Shown: positions 51,529-60,428, counted from the first letter of the stretch. The stretch is DNA of 64,000 nt from Porphyromonas circumdentaria (GCF_900167105.1 NZ_FUXE01000006.1:52228-116227); one strand, 5' to 3'. Numbers and translations: made by a program. Notes: generated from the letters alone by a model not told the origin.

Positions 51529-52128
51529 ATGAAAAAACTCATCTTGGCTTCCAATAATAGTCATAAAATAGAGGAAGTAAAAAATATTCTTTCTACTCCA
51601 TACGTTATTTTATCACCCAAAGAAATAGGTGTAGTCAGTGATCCAGAAGAGAGTGCAGACACACTGGAGGGCAACGCGCTTATAAAGGTGCGTGCACTCT
51701 ATCAGATTGTAAAGGCTCCTTGCTTTGCAGACGATACGGGACTTGAGGTAGAGTTGCTAAACGGAGCTCCTGGGGTACGTTCGGCTCGATACGCCTCTCC
51801 AGAACATGATGATAAGGCGAATAGAAGCCTTCTTCTAAGAGAGCTCTCTGCCTATCCGATGCCTCATAAGGCTCGTTTCCGTACAGTGATTGCTTATATA
51901 GATTCTATGGGTAGAGAGCACCTATTCGAGGGTGTTGTAAAAGGTGAGATTATCGAAGAAGAGAGAGGAACTATGGGGTTTGGTTACGACTCTATTTTTA
52001 TTCCAGAGGGGGAAACCCGCACGTTTGCAGAGATGAACGAAGAGGAAAAGAATTGCATAAGTCACCGCTACAGGGCTGTTCTTGCTCTCAAAGAGTTTTT
52101 AGATTCAAACGCTGTACCCACGGTATGA
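51529..52128 (+). CDS. rdgB: dITP/XTP pyrophosphatase (RdgB/HAM1)
   Basis: The ATG at 51529 (MKKLILASNNSHKIEEVKNI) gives 199 residues; the upstream frame from 51463 overlaps the promoter. It has FADDTGLEVELLNGAPGVRSARYA and GFGYDSIFIPEGETRTFAEM. It removes non-canonical purine triphosphates. Its stop overlaps the porZ start (ATGA). Confidence 0.95.
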   Translation: MKKLILASNNSHKIEEVKNILSTPYVILSPKEIGVVSDPEESADTLEGNALIKVRALYQIVKAPCFADDTGLEVELLNGAPGVRSARYASPEHDDKANRSLLLRELSAYPMPHKARFRTVIAYIDSMGREHLFEGVVKGEIIEEERGTMGFGYDSIFIPEGETRTFAEMNEEEKNCISHRYRAVLALKEFLDSNAVPTV

Positions 52129-54491
52129 AAAAAAGTTTTTTAGTACTGTTTCTGCTTTCCCTCTTGGCCGTTTGCTCTATCAACGGGCAGAATTATTTGT
52201 GGCACTCCATTCTTTCTAAGGGTAGCTATACACAAGTTGAAGATGCGCATGAAGGTGTTTTTATCGTAAGTGATGGCTCTTTATTTTTTGTAAATAAGAA
52301 AGACTTCCCTAATAAGGGAGCAGAGATCGCTGAGGTCTCCTCTCTGCTGTTAGATAGAAAGATGGGGCTTTCAGACAGTCAGATAGTTGCTATTCGTTAT
52401 AGTAGTGCAACAAGCTCCCTTATTATCTATTATCAATCGGGTAATATTGATATTCTTACTATGGAGGGAGAGGTTTTGAACGTGCCTGCTATTTATGAAA
52501 ATCTCCGTCTGACCGATAAAACGATAGCCCGTATTATCCCCAATGGCGATAAAGCCTATATGGTGGGGGGCTTTGGGATATCTACAATGGACTTAAAGCG
52601 AGGGGTAATCAATGCAACCTATTTTATCGGAAAGAAGGTACTAAGTCTCTCTTACAAAGAAGAGCTACTCTATGCTCTTTTGCCTCAAAACAAACTTTAT
52701 CTTGGGAGTGAAAAGAATAATCTGCAAGACCCGTCTAACTGGAAGTTAATCAGTTTACCCATCGCAGGAGCAGAGGCAACTTCTCTCGCTTTGAATGGAG
52801 AAGAGTTCCTTATACTCGATAACAAAGGGCGTCTTTACACAACTCCTGTTGCAGATTTAGAGGGGGAAACTCTTTCGCTTAGACTTATAAAAGAGCAGGT
52901 GACAGCTCTTAGGACTTCACAAGATGGCATCTTAATAGTCGCAGACAAAGAGCTTGCACTAAGAAACAAAGAGCAAAAAGAACGCCTCTTAACGGTGGCT
53001 CCATCCACGATATGGAGTGTCTCCAATAATACGGTAAGAGAGCACTTGTGGTACAACACATCCTACAGTGTTAGTGCTCTCTCTTCAGTCGATGAAGAGA
53101 CAAGTGTTATTCAAAGCTTCCATTTAGATAAGAATGCCCCATGGGATAATAATTACTACTACTCGCTTTTTACCAATGGCCGTTTCTACGCCGTGGGGGG
53201 AGGGCGTGGCTCTGACAGACGTTGGTTGCCTGGTACGATTAAAATCTTTGAGAACAACCGCTGGACCAATATCACACCCGAAGAAGTTACTCCTGCCAGC
53301 AACTCCTATTTCAACGATATTGTTTCTATTGCAATTGACCCTACCGATAAGAATCATTATATCGTCTCTTCATGGGGGGAGGGTATGTTTGAGTTTAGAA
53401 ACGATGCCTATGTCGCGCATTACTCTTCTCATAACACTCCTCTTCTCTCTGCCTTACCCGATGAAGACTATGCAGACCATTACGTACGTGTGAGTAGTTT
53501 GGCTTTTGATAAGAAAGGCGGGCTTTGGATGGCACAAGGCTCTGTACGCGAGAATATCCTCTATCGCACCAAGGAGGGAGACTGGTATAAGTATTACCAC
53601 CCAACACTTATTGATGTAAACTCTTTCGGAATAACGCTCCCAATGAGTAATGGCGATGTTTGGATTACCATTGCGCGACGTGGAGATGCTCAGAAAGGAG
53701 TATTGGTGCTTAACAATGGAGGTACGTTGGACAATACAGCAGATGATAAAATGCTCTATATCCCTCAGTTCATTGATAGGGCAGGGAAAAGCATTGCTAC
53801 TCAGTCTATTTTTACACTCGTGCAGGACAAAAACGGGCAGTTGTGGTTGGGTACCGATAAGGGGCCACTGGTGGTAGCCAATCCTTTGGGAGTATTGCGC
53901 AATCTGAATAATGCTCCCATAGCTTCTCGTCCCGTGGGAGGGAAAGAACCTAACCTCTTCTATGTTTTGGACAATATACCTATTGTTGCTATCGAGGTGG
54001 ATAATATCAATAATAAATGGGTGGGAACAGATGGAGATGGTCTTTATCTCTTAAGTGCCGATGGAACCGAGATATTGCAGCACTTTACTACCAGCAATAG
54101 CCCCCTTCTATCAGATCAGATACGCACCCTTAGTTTGGACCCTAACTCGGGACTACTTTATATTACAACCCCTGTGGGGCTCATGACCTACCAGACGGGA
54201 AATCAAGAGTCTACCAAAGAGAGCATGACTGAAATCCATGTATATCCCAACCCTGTTCGCCCCGAAGACACCGATAAGGTTACCATAACAGGGCTTGCCG
54301 TGGGAATGGAAATAAAGGTGACAGATACTTATGGGAACTTGCTATATACATCTACCGCTACAGGTACAGAGGTCTCTTTTGCCGCACGCCGTGCCTCAGG
54401 AGAGCGATTTTCCTCGGGAGTGTATGTGGTAATGGTTTATGACCCGAAATCCCAAAACAGCGAACTGGTACGCTTCGCAGTGATAGAGTAA
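52125..54491 (+). CDS. porZ: PorZ-type T9SS component, double beta-propeller with C-terminal sorting domain
   Basis: The ATG at 52125 gives 788 residues, with signal peptide MKKSFLVLFLLSLLAVCSIN. The body contains repeated short propeller blades (WLGTDKGPLVVAN, KWVGTDGDGLYLL and similar Asp-box-like strands), as expected for the two propellers of PorZ. The final 85 residues are a T9SS sorting domain: IHVYPNPVRPEDTDKVTI ... ERFSSGVYVVMVYDPK. P. gingivalis PorZ (about 776 residues) is part of the attachment complex of T9SS, binding A-LPS. The next gene, a C1B aminopeptidase, matches P. gingivalis order as I recall it. It could be another two-component-regulator-propeller protein, but order and length favour PorZ. 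Confidence 0.8.
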   Translation: MKKSFLVLFLLSLLAVCSINGQNYLWHSILSKGSYTQVEDAHEGVFIVSDGSLFFVNKKDFPNKGAEIAEVSSLLLDRKMGLSDSQIVAIRYSSATSSLIIYYQSGNIDILTMEGEVLNVPAIYENLRLTDKTIARIIPNGDKAYMVGGFGISTMDLKRGVINATYFIGKKVLSLSYKEELLYALLPQNKLYLGSEKNNLQDPSNWKLISLPIAGAEATSLALNGEEFLILDNKGRLYTTPVADLEGETLSLRLIKEQVTALRTSQDGILIVADKELALRNKEQKERLLTVAPSTIWSVSNNTVREHLWYNTSYSVSALSSVDEETSVIQSFHLDKNAPWDNNYYYSLFTNGRFYAVGGGRGSDRRWLPGTIKIFENNRWTNITPEEVTPASNSYFNDIVSIAIDPTDKNHYIVSSWGEGMFEFRNDAYVAHYSSHNTPLLSALPDEDYADHYVRVSSLAFDKKGGLWMAQGSVRENILYRTKEGDWYKYYHPTLIDVNSFGITLPMSNGDVWITIARRGDAQKGVLVLNNGGTLDNTADDKMLYIPQFIDRAGKSIATQSIFTLVQDKNGQLWLGTDKGPLVVANPLGVLRNLNNAPIASRPVGGKEPNLFYVLDNIPIVAIEVDNINNKWVGTDGDGLYLLSADGTEILQHFTTSNSPLLSDQIRTLSLDPNSGLLYITTPVGLMTYQTGNQESTKESMTEIHVYPNPVRPEDTDKVTITGLAVGMEIKVTDTYGNLLYTSTATGTEVSFAARRASGERFSSGVYVVMVYDPKSQNSELVRFAVIE

Positions 54492-54524
54492 CAACACGAA
54501 CTTTTTATTATAAACTATTTTTTT

Positions 54525-55928
54525 ATGAAGAAACAAACGATAGCTATTGCCTTGGCTTTTTTCTCTTCAATGGCAACAACTTCTTTGTGGGCACAAGTGG
54601 GCAAGGGGGGCTTAGATACAGAAGCCCTGAAAACAATCCGTCAAGGATTTCAAAACACTCCTGCGGAAAGAGCTTTGCGTAATGCAATCTTGGCCAATGG
54701 TATGACTTTTACAGATGGAAGTAATACGGTTAAACCCGACGGACGTTTTTCACATCGAGTAAAGAGTAAGGGTGTAACCGACCAGCAGAAAAGTGGTCGT
54801 TGCTGGCTTTTTACGGGATTGAATGTGCTTCGTGCAGATCTTATCAACCAACATAAAACGGGCGAATTTTTCTTTTCTCACAACTATTCATTCTTTTGGG
54901 ATCAGTTAGAGAAATCAAATCTCTTTTTGCAGGGGATTATCGATACCCGTCGTAAACCTATTGACGACCGTACTGTAGCATGGCTTTTTGCACACCCTAT
55001 AAGTGACGGTGGTCAGTTTACGGGAGTTTCAGATAATCTCGTGAAGTATGGAGTTGTCCCTGCCGAGATTATGCCCGAAACTATCAATAGCAACAATACG
55101 AACAAACTCTCAGGTGCAATCGCTACGCTGTTGCGTCAGACGGGTATTCGTATTAGAGAGGCTGCTGCAAAAGGGGCTTCTGAAAAGCAGTTAGAGAAAC
55201 AAAAGATAGAGGCTTTACAGTCTATTTACCGTCTTTTGGTTTTGAATTTGGGAGAACCTCCTACGCAATTCTCTTATACATTGCGAGATGCCGAGGGTAA
55301 TGCGATTAGTACAAAAGAGTACACCCCTCAAAGTTTCTACAAGGAGTTTGTGGGTAGAGATCTTAGAGAGGAGTATGTGATGCTTATGAACGACCCTTCT
55401 CGTCCTTTCTATCAAACCTACCAAATAGAGTACGATCGCCATATGTACGACGGGAAAAACTGGACGTACATCAACCTCCCTATAGAAGATTTGAAGGCTA
55501 TGGCTATCGCCTCGATTAAGGATAACACCATGATGTATTATTCTTGTGATGTAGGCAAAGAGTTGGATAGCAAAAATGGTATCTTGAGTTTGAAGTATAA
55601 TGACTATGAGTCTTTGCTGGGAGTCCCTTTGACAATGAATAAAAAGGAGCGTATCCAGTCTGGGGATAGTGGTTCTACGCATGCTATGACACTTGTTGCG
55701 GTTGATTTGGATGCTCAGGGAAAACCCGTAAAATGGTTGGTAGAGAATAGTTGGGGCAGCACCTCTGGCCATCAAGGACACTTGATCATAACCGATGAGT
55801 GGTTCGATGCCTATACTTTCCGTATCGTTGTGGAAAAGAAGTATCTTAATGATACAGCCAAAGGTCTTTTGGATCAAAAGGCTACGTTGTTGCCACCTTG
55901 GGATCCAATGTTCCGCTCTGAAGAATAA
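54525..55928 (+). CDS. Secreted C1B aminopeptidase C (bleomycin-hydrolase type)
   Basis: This 467-residue protein has a signal peptide ending near SLWA-QVG. The papain-like triad is visible: Cys in QKSGRCWLFTGLN, His in GSTHAMTLVAVD and Asn in WLVENSWGS. Members trim N-terminal residues of peptides. The signal peptide is unusual for the cytosolic enzymes of this family but common in Bacteroidota. It follows porZ by 33 bases, so it is probably cotranscribed; peptide use fits the pepT/OPT pair elsewhere in the window. Confidence 0.9.
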   Translation: MKKQTIAIALAFFSSMATTSLWAQVGKGGLDTEALKTIRQGFQNTPAERALRNAILANGMTFTDGSNTVKPDGRFSHRVKSKGVTDQQKSGRCWLFTGLNVLRADLINQHKTGEFFFSHNYSFFWDQLEKSNLFLQGIIDTRRKPIDDRTVAWLFAHPISDGGQFTGVSDNLVKYGVVPAEIMPETINSNNTNKLSGAIATLLRQTGIRIREAAAKGASEKQLEKQKIEALQSIYRLLVLNLGEPPTQFSYTLRDAEGNAISTKEYTPQSFYKEFVGRDLREEYVMLMNDPSRPFYQTYQIEYDRHMYDGKNWTYINLPIEDLKAMAIASIKDNTMMYYSCDVGKELDSKNGILSLKYNDYESLLGVPLTMNKKERIQSGDSGSTHAMTLVAVDLDAQGKPVKWLVENSWGSTSGHQGHLIITDEWFDAYTFRIVVEKKYLNDTAKGLLDQKATLLPPWDPMFRSEE

Positions 55929-55980
55929 TCTTTATAAAGCAAGGAGAGGGCGTTTTTACCCAACCCTCTGACAATCCTCC

Positions 55981-56040
55981 GATGTTGGTAAGAGGGGCTC
56001 TCGAAAGAGGAGATCCGATTTTACCAACATCGTTTTTTTT
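55981..56040 (+). terminator. Terminator of rdgB-porZ-aminopeptidase
   Basis: CGATGTTGGTAA (55981-55992) and TTACCAACATCG (56022-56033), a 12-bp perfect stem with a 29-base loop, then TTTTTTT. Confidence 0.85.
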
Positions 56041-56097
56041 GTGGCTCTAAGTTTTTGTTTCGTAGTTAACAAGGAAATGTAAGCCTATTTTGCTTTT

Positions 56098-56135
56098 CCT
56101 CTTGAGGGTGCCATAAGCCTCTCAAGAGGCTTTTT
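56098..56135 (+). terminator. Second hairpin downstream
   Basis: CCTCTTGAG (56098-56106) pairs with CTCAAGAGG (56121-56129), followed by CTTTTTATT. An alternative 5-bp GCCTC/GAGGC hairpin is nested. It may be a back-up terminator or that of a small untranslated RNA. Confidence 0.5.
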
Positions 56136-56548
56136 ATTGGGCTTAGTCCTTTCCCTAGTGTTTTATGCCCATGAAGTTTGTAATATGAGATAAATAGAAT
56201 ACTTCTATCCTCTTTTTCAGTTAGTTCCTTCCTATAATTTATTCGGTAGAGAGTGAAACTCTATTTGCAATCTGAATATATATATATTCAATCTATAAAT
56301 ATGTATATTCAATCTAAGTATATATATATTCAGATTGAATATAGAGATTTGTTCGAGTGAAAAACAGTATTAGTGACTATCTTTTGTTTTTTTAGAAAGA
56401 GAAGAATAAAAGTTTCACTTGAGGTTGTGCAACTGACTCCTTTTGAAAGCTTCTAAGAAGGGGGATAAGCAAGGCTTTCGACATCATTGTAGAGCGAGTA
56501 GGGCGATTGCAATTAACCGATTTTCAAACTTGCATCGGAATAAAGAGC
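56136..56548. other. Non-coding region before the HAD gene
   Basis: About 410 bases containing the AT-rich repeat at 56261-56344 and no recognisable gene. The sequence between 56350 and 56545 shows no clear structure. Confidence 0.5.
56261..56344. repeat. AT-rich 21-bp repeat locus, second copy
   Basis: Three tandem 21-base units: 56269-56289, 56290-56310 and 56311-56331, each AATCT plus a palindromic core such as GAATATATATATATTC. The whole is bounded by an imperfect inverted repeat: CTATTTGCAATCTGAATATA (from 56261) against TATTCAGATTGAATATAG (to 56344). Same unit as 12806-12889. Confidence 0.8.
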
Positions 56549-56556
56549 TAACTTTG
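56549..56556 (+). promoter_or_regulatory. -7 element of the HAD gene
   Basis: TAACTTTG, about 95 bases before the ATG at 56652. The nearest TTG is 16 bases upstream. Confidence 0.4.
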
Positions 56557-56651
56557 TCTCGTGGTGATAGATGGCTTTGAGAGCGATTTCTGTATAATCT
56601 TATGGAATAGCTCTCTCAACTTCTCACCTTTTTAATACAGAGTGTGGTACA

Positions 56652-57269
56652 ATGATAAGAGATATAGTATTTGATTTTGGCGGGGTACTTGTAGACCTTG
56701 CTCCCGAGGAGGCGATTCGTCGCTTAGTTACATTAGGAGTGCATGATGCAGACACGCTGTTGGACCCCTATTTGCAGCGTGGTATATTCAAGCTTTTAGA
56801 AGATGGAACCTTAACGGTCGACGAATTTGAGCAGGAGCTTAGAAAAACTTACCAAAAAGATTTCACGCACGAAGAGCTATTGTGGGCTATAGGAGGTTTT
56901 ATAAAAGGTGTGCCCTCCTATAAGTTTGAGTACATCAAGAAACTTAGAGGAGAGTTTAGGATTAGCGTTCTTAGTAATACCAATCCCTATATTTTGGAGA
57001 TAGTGGATAGCCCTTCGTTTCACAAAAATACTTCTCTTTCTTCTTGGGTGGATCACATTTATGCTTCGTGCGAGATGAACTTGCTAAAGCCCGATCTTGA
57101 GTTTTATAAAGAGATGATGAGGCGCGGAGATATGGACCCCGATAAGACATTGTTCTTAGATGATGGGATTGCCAATGTAGAGGCGGCAAGAAAGGTAGGG
57201 ATAGAAAGTATCCACGTGACAAATGGAGAGGATTGGTGGGAAAAACTAAATAGCGCAATTTTTTGTTAG
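56652..57269 (+). CDS. HAD superfamily phosphatase (HAD-IA, YihX-like)
   Basis: This 205-residue protein has motif I IVFDFGGVLVDL, motif II SVLSNTNPYI and motif III/IV LKPDLEFYKEMMRRGDMDPDKTLFLDDGIANVEAA. The cap lies between about residues 15 and 90. The D-F-G-G start is typical of YihX-type sugar-phosphate phosphatases. The substrate is not readable. It is monocistronic between two non-coding stretches. Confidence 0.9.
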   Translation: MIRDIVFDFGGVLVDLAPEEAIRRLVTLGVHDADTLLDPYLQRGIFKLLEDGTLTVDEFEQELRKTYQKDFTHEELLWAIGGFIKGVPSYKFEYIKKLRGEFRISVLSNTNPYILEIVDSPSFHKNTSLSSWVDHIYASCEMNLLKPDLEFYKEMMRRGDMDPDKTLFLDDGIANVEAARKVGIESIHVTNGEDWWEKLNSAIFC

Positions 57270-57375
57270 GCCCTTCTCTTGATTTAATCATTTGATAAAT
57301 AGATGATTGTGCCTTAATCACAACAAAAAGTATAGAAAAAAATCGTAGGACACTTTCAAATCAAGAAAATTATAC

Positions 57376-57383
57376 TACCTTTG
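57376..57383 (+). promoter_or_regulatory. -7 element of the small lipoprotein gene
   Basis: TACCTTTG, with TTT (57354-57356) at the 19-base position in place of TTG. A leader of about 90 bases follows, containing a 6-bp hairpin TGAGAG (57392-57397) with CTCTCA (57409-57414). Confidence 0.55.
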
Positions 57384-57477
57384 CAACGTTTTGAGAGGGT
57401 GTGAGGTTCTCTCAGGTTCGTAAGCAATGCTAAATTATATTGTAAGAACAAGATATTAACTATAAAGTTTTTAAATT

Positions 57478-57690
57478 ATGATGAAGAAAATTTTTGGAAT
57501 CGCCCTTCTTTCTGTGGCGCTTTTCGCTTGTAATTCAGAAAAGTCTAACGAGACTACAGAAGAAGTACCTGCTGTTGAAGTTGTAGCTCCTGCTGAAGAA
57601 GCTGCTCCTGCTGAAGAAGTTGCTCCTGCTGAAGAGACCGCTCCTGCTGAAGAAGCTGCTCCTGCTGAAGAGGCTACTCCTGCAAACTAA
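57478..57690 (+). CDS. Small lipoprotein with APAEEx hexapeptide repeats
   Basis: This 70-residue protein (69 if the second ATG at 57481 is used) has a lipobox ending ALFAC (Cys18), a short polar stretch, then five APAEEx hexapeptides (residues 37-66). The repeats are acidic and Pro/Ala-rich, so the mature protein is likely extended and surface-displayed. The DNA repeat is 18 bp, so slippage would change length without shifting the frame. It is paired with a second lipoprotein gene (57820) with a similar signal peptide. The function is unknown; a cell-surface spacer is the simplest guess. Confidence 0.75.
   Translation: MMKKIFGIALLSVALFACNSEKSNETTEEVPAVEVVAPAEEAAPAEEVAPAEETAPAEEAAPAEEATPAN
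57586..57675 (+). repeat. 18-bp coding tandem repeat, five units
   Basis: GCTCCTGCTGAAGAA plus one variable codon, repeated five times within the lipoprotein gene. Codon differences between units (GAA/GAG, GCT/GTT/ACC) show that the units are not all recent copies. Confidence 0.85.
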
Positions 57691-57819
57691 TAAAGTTTTT
57701 TCCTTAGCGGAAAAACACACTACAAATCAACAAAGAAGGGGAAAATATCGAAAGATTTTTTCTCTTTCTTTGTTCGTTTATTTGAGGTTAACTGTTAATT
57801 TTAGTGTGATTAGATTATT

Positions 57820-58245
57820 ATGAAGAAGTATTTTGGAATATTGCTATTAGCCTTTTCTTTTGCTGCTTGTACTTCATCTTCTAACGAAGAAACAGCGACT
57901 GAAACTTTGCCCGTAGAATTGCAAGCAGAGGAAACTGTACAGCCAGCTCCTGCTTTGGGAGTATGGAAAGGTGTAACTCCTTTGGCAAGTTCTAATGAAA
58001 AGGGAGAAACGGAGCAAGAGTTCTCTCTTACTCTAAAGGAAGAAAATAAGTGCGATCTTTTGGGTCTAAAAGAAGATCGTAAAGATGTTCCTTACACTTT
58101 TGAAAATGGGAAAATCTTCGTAGAAGAATTCGTTTTTGAATACGCTGATGGTAAGTTATATTTGCTGAACGAAGAGGGAAAGCGTTTCGAGATGGAAAAT
58201 TGCTATATTCTTGAGTTAGCTCCTGCTGCGACTGCAGAGAAGTAA
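57820..58245 (+). CDS. Small acidic lipoprotein, hypothetical
   Basis: This 141-residue protein has a lipobox ending AFSFAAC (Cys17) followed by TSSSNEETATETLP, a Ser/acidic tether like export signals of surface lipoproteins in the phylum. The folded part begins GVWKGVTPLASSNEKGETEQEFSLTL and looks like one small beta-barrel or NlpE-like fold. No motif I recognise. Its signal peptide resembles that of the upstream gene (MKKIFGIALL against MKKYFGILLL), suggesting partial duplication. It has a strong terminator. Confidence 0.7.
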   Translation: MKKYFGILLLAFSFAACTSSSNEETATETLPVELQAEETVQPAPALGVWKGVTPLASSNEKGETEQEFSLTLKEENKCDLLGLKEDRKDVPYTFENGKIFVEEFVFEYADGKLYLLNEEGKRFEMENCYILELAPAATAEK

Positions 58246-58274
58246 TTTAGGAGAGTGATTTACATTACAAAGAA

Positions 58275-58310
58275 AAAAGAGGTTCTTGAAAGAAAGAACC
58301 TCTTTTTTTT
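58275..58310 (+). terminator. Terminator of the 141-residue lipoprotein gene
   Basis: AAAAGAGGTTCTT (58275-58287) and AAGAACCTCTTTT (58294-58306) then further T residues. Very strong and A/T-flanked on both sides, so it may also serve the convergent gene ending at 58360. Confidence 0.9.
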
Positions 58311-58359
58311 GTCAAATTATTGGAGGAGCGTCGATTGTAAACGCTTACATAAAGCTTGA

Positions 58360-59073
58360 TTAGTAGATGGAATAGCTCTTTTCGCTCATAGACTCGGCAT
58401 CTGCATAAAGATACATCCAAGGACAAAGGGCCGATAAGTAGTTGGCAGGATATTCTTTAGCTTCGGGCATGAGATTTACGATATTGCCGATAATAAAGCG
58501 ACTTTTACCACCAAATGCATAGAAGGCAACTGTTTTTGAGGACTCAAGGGTAGCAAAAGTGGTCGTTACAACGACATCTTCACTGTTGGGAATTTGGTTG
58601 TGTACATAAAACTCTTCTGTCCAGAAAAGCTCTTCCTGTCCTGGGTATATACCCACTGTGTGTCCTTTTTCGCCCATTTCAATAAGGGCAAAGTCAAAAC
58701 GAGGCTTGCCATCAATCCGAGGCAAATGAGATAATTCTTCTTTTACATATCGAGTGGCTTCTTGACTTGGTTCTGCCGTCGTATCAATTCGGTGGACATT
58801 TTCTTTGGGGATATTGATATGGTTCAGTAAGTGTCCTTCTAAGAGTGTGTGGTTGAAGCCTTTTTTCGGTCCTTGAACAAATTCGTAAGTAAGGTAGATA
58901 TGCACCTTTTCCCATTGTATAGGAGCTATCGTAAGAGCCTTGTAGATGGGAACGGCATCGATGCCTCCCGAAAAAGCTAAGTGATATATTTCGGATTTCT
59001 GTACCTCTTTTGTTATCCGTTCTACAAGTTTAAGGGCGGTTTCTTCGGTTGTGTTATAGCTTATATTGTTCAT
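58360..59073 (-). CDS. 6-phosphogluconolactonase-like protein with altered active-site motifs
   Basis: This 237-residue protein follows the 6PGL/glucosamine-6-phosphate isomerase fold. LAFSGGIDAVPIYKAL replaces the phosphate-binding SGGSTP. VHIYLTYEFVQGPKKGFNHTLL stands where W-x-D-E-R and SN are expected, and FDFALIEMGEKGHTVGIYPG replaces the GMGEDGHTASLFPG motif, keeping the His. The changes at three substrate-contact sites suggest a different substrate or loss of activity. No zwf or gnd is nearby. It is monocistronic, convergent with the lipoprotein pair. Confidence 0.65.
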   Translation of the reverse strand: MNNISYNTTEETALKLVERITKEVQKSEIYHLAFSGGIDAVPIYKALTIAPIQWEKVHIYLTYEFVQGPKKGFNHTLLEGHLLNHINIPKENVHRIDTTAEPSQEATRYVKEELSHLPRIDGKPRFDFALIEMGEKGHTVGIYPGQEELFWTEEFYVHNQIPNSEDVVVTTTFATLESSKTVAFYAFGGKSRFIIGNIVNLMPEAKEYPANYLSALCPWMYLYADAESMSEKSYSIY

Positions 59074-59222
59074 GTTGTTTGTAATTTGTTCTGTGTAGTC
59101 TATCGAAAGAACAGATACAGGGGGGAGTTTTGTTCGTTGTAAAGACTATTTTTCTTATGCAAAAGCTCCGCGACTTCTTTTGTTTTTCATTCTCTTTTGG
59201 CAGGAATTTTACAGAAAGAGTG

Positions 59223-59230
59223 TACTTTTG
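59223..59230 (+). promoter_or_regulatory. -7 element of the biotin operon
   Basis: TACTTTTG, 8 bases before the ATG at 59239; supports that start and suggests a very short leader. A TTTG 23 bases upstream is the nearest -33 candidate. Confidence 0.45.
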
Positions 59231-59238
59231 CGCTACTT

Positions 59239-60417
59239 ATGAAAGAGCATAACAACTCCTTACAGTTACGTATTTCCCGAGAATTGGAGCTTTTGGATAG
59301 TACCCAAAGTGCCCGTTCTTTGGAGCGAAGCTACGGTCGCTATGGTAAGTATTGTTGGGTGGGATCGAGCACACTGCTCAATCTCTCGGGCAATGATTAT
59401 TTGGGACTTTCAGAGAGAGAAGATTTGCGAAGAGCTTTTTTGTCTCTCTACCCCGACTATGCTGTACCTCATGGGAGTACCTCCTCTCGATTACTGTTGG
59501 GCAATTACTCTTTAGCCTCTGCCTTTGAGGGGGAAATAGCTCAAGCCCTGAAGCAAGAGGCTGCGTTGCTTTTTAATAGTGGTTATCATGCCAATACCGC
59601 CATTTTACCAGCTCTTTCCTCTTTGGAAGGAGTACATATATTGGCCGACAAACTGGTTCATGCAAGTATAATAGATGGGATAAGGCTTTCGCAGGCCTCT
59701 TTTGAGCGTTTTCGGCACAACGATTTCAACCATTTAGAAAGATTGCTCTCGCGCTTGGAGAGTGCTAAAATACCTATTGTGGTGGTAGAGAGCCTTTACA
59801 GTATGGATGGGGATATAACCAATCTTAAGGCTTTAGTTGCCTTAAAAAAGAGATTCCCAGAGCTTATTTTGTATGTAGATGAGGCGCATGCTATAGGAGC
59901 CATCGGGAGTAATGGCTATGGCGTGGCAGAGGAGCAGGGCGTTTTACAGGAGATAGATATATTGGTAGGTACTTTTGGTAAAGCCTTGAATAGTATGGGG
60001 GCTTATGTGGCTACGAGTACGCTCCTCAAACGTTTTTTGATCAATAAGGCTCGTCCTCTTATATTCTCTACTATGTTGCCCGAGGCTACTATTGCATGGA
60101 GTCGTTTCCTCTTTAATTTATTGCCCTCGTTTACAGTAGAGCGAGCACAACTTAGAGCTCTCTCCTCTTGGGTGCACAGCGGCATAGCCTCTTCGGAGTA
60201 TCGAACGTGCGGAGACAGTTATATCGTTCCCTTACTCTTAGGGAGTAATGAGGCTTGTTATCAGATGGCTCTGCGGATGCAAAGTGCAGGTTTTGAAGTA
60301 CGTCCTATTCGTTATCCGACAGTACCTAAGGGAGAGGCACGCATTCGTTTATCTCTAACGGCAAGTATGACAGAAAAAGATTTACTCCCTTTAATAGATC
60401 TACTGCGCAATAGATAA
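59239..60417 (+). CDS. bioF: 8-amino-7-oxononanoate synthase BioF
   Basis: The ATG at 59239 (MKEHNNSLQLRISREL) is preferred to a TTG at 59197 that lies in the promoter; the protein has 392 residues. It has LNLSGNDYLGLS, HGSTSSRLLLGNY, the PLP segment VDEAHAIGAIG and the lysine in GTFGKALNSMGAY. It joins pimeloyl-ACP and alanine, the first ring-forming step of biotin synthesis. Close relatives such as 2-amino-3-ketobutyrate ligase share the fold, but bioG and bioC downstream settle the call. Confidence 0.9.
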   Translation: MKEHNNSLQLRISRELELLDSTQSARSLERSYGRYGKYCWVGSSTLLNLSGNDYLGLSEREDLRRAFLSLYPDYAVPHGSTSSRLLLGNYSLASAFEGEIAQALKQEAALLFNSGYHANTAILPALSSLEGVHILADKLVHASIIDGIRLSQASFERFRHNDFNHLERLLSRLESAKIPIVVVESLYSMDGDITNLKALVALKKRFPELILYVDEAHAIGAIGSNGYGVAEEQGVLQEIDILVGTFGKALNSMGAYVATSTLLKRFLINKARPLIFSTMLPEATIAWSRFLFNLLPSFTVERAQLRALSSWVHSGIASSEYRTCGDSYIVPLLLGSNEACYQMALRMQSAGFEVRPIRYPTVPKGEARIRLSLTASMTEKDLLPLIDLLRNR

Positions 60418-60428
60418 ATACTGTTTTT

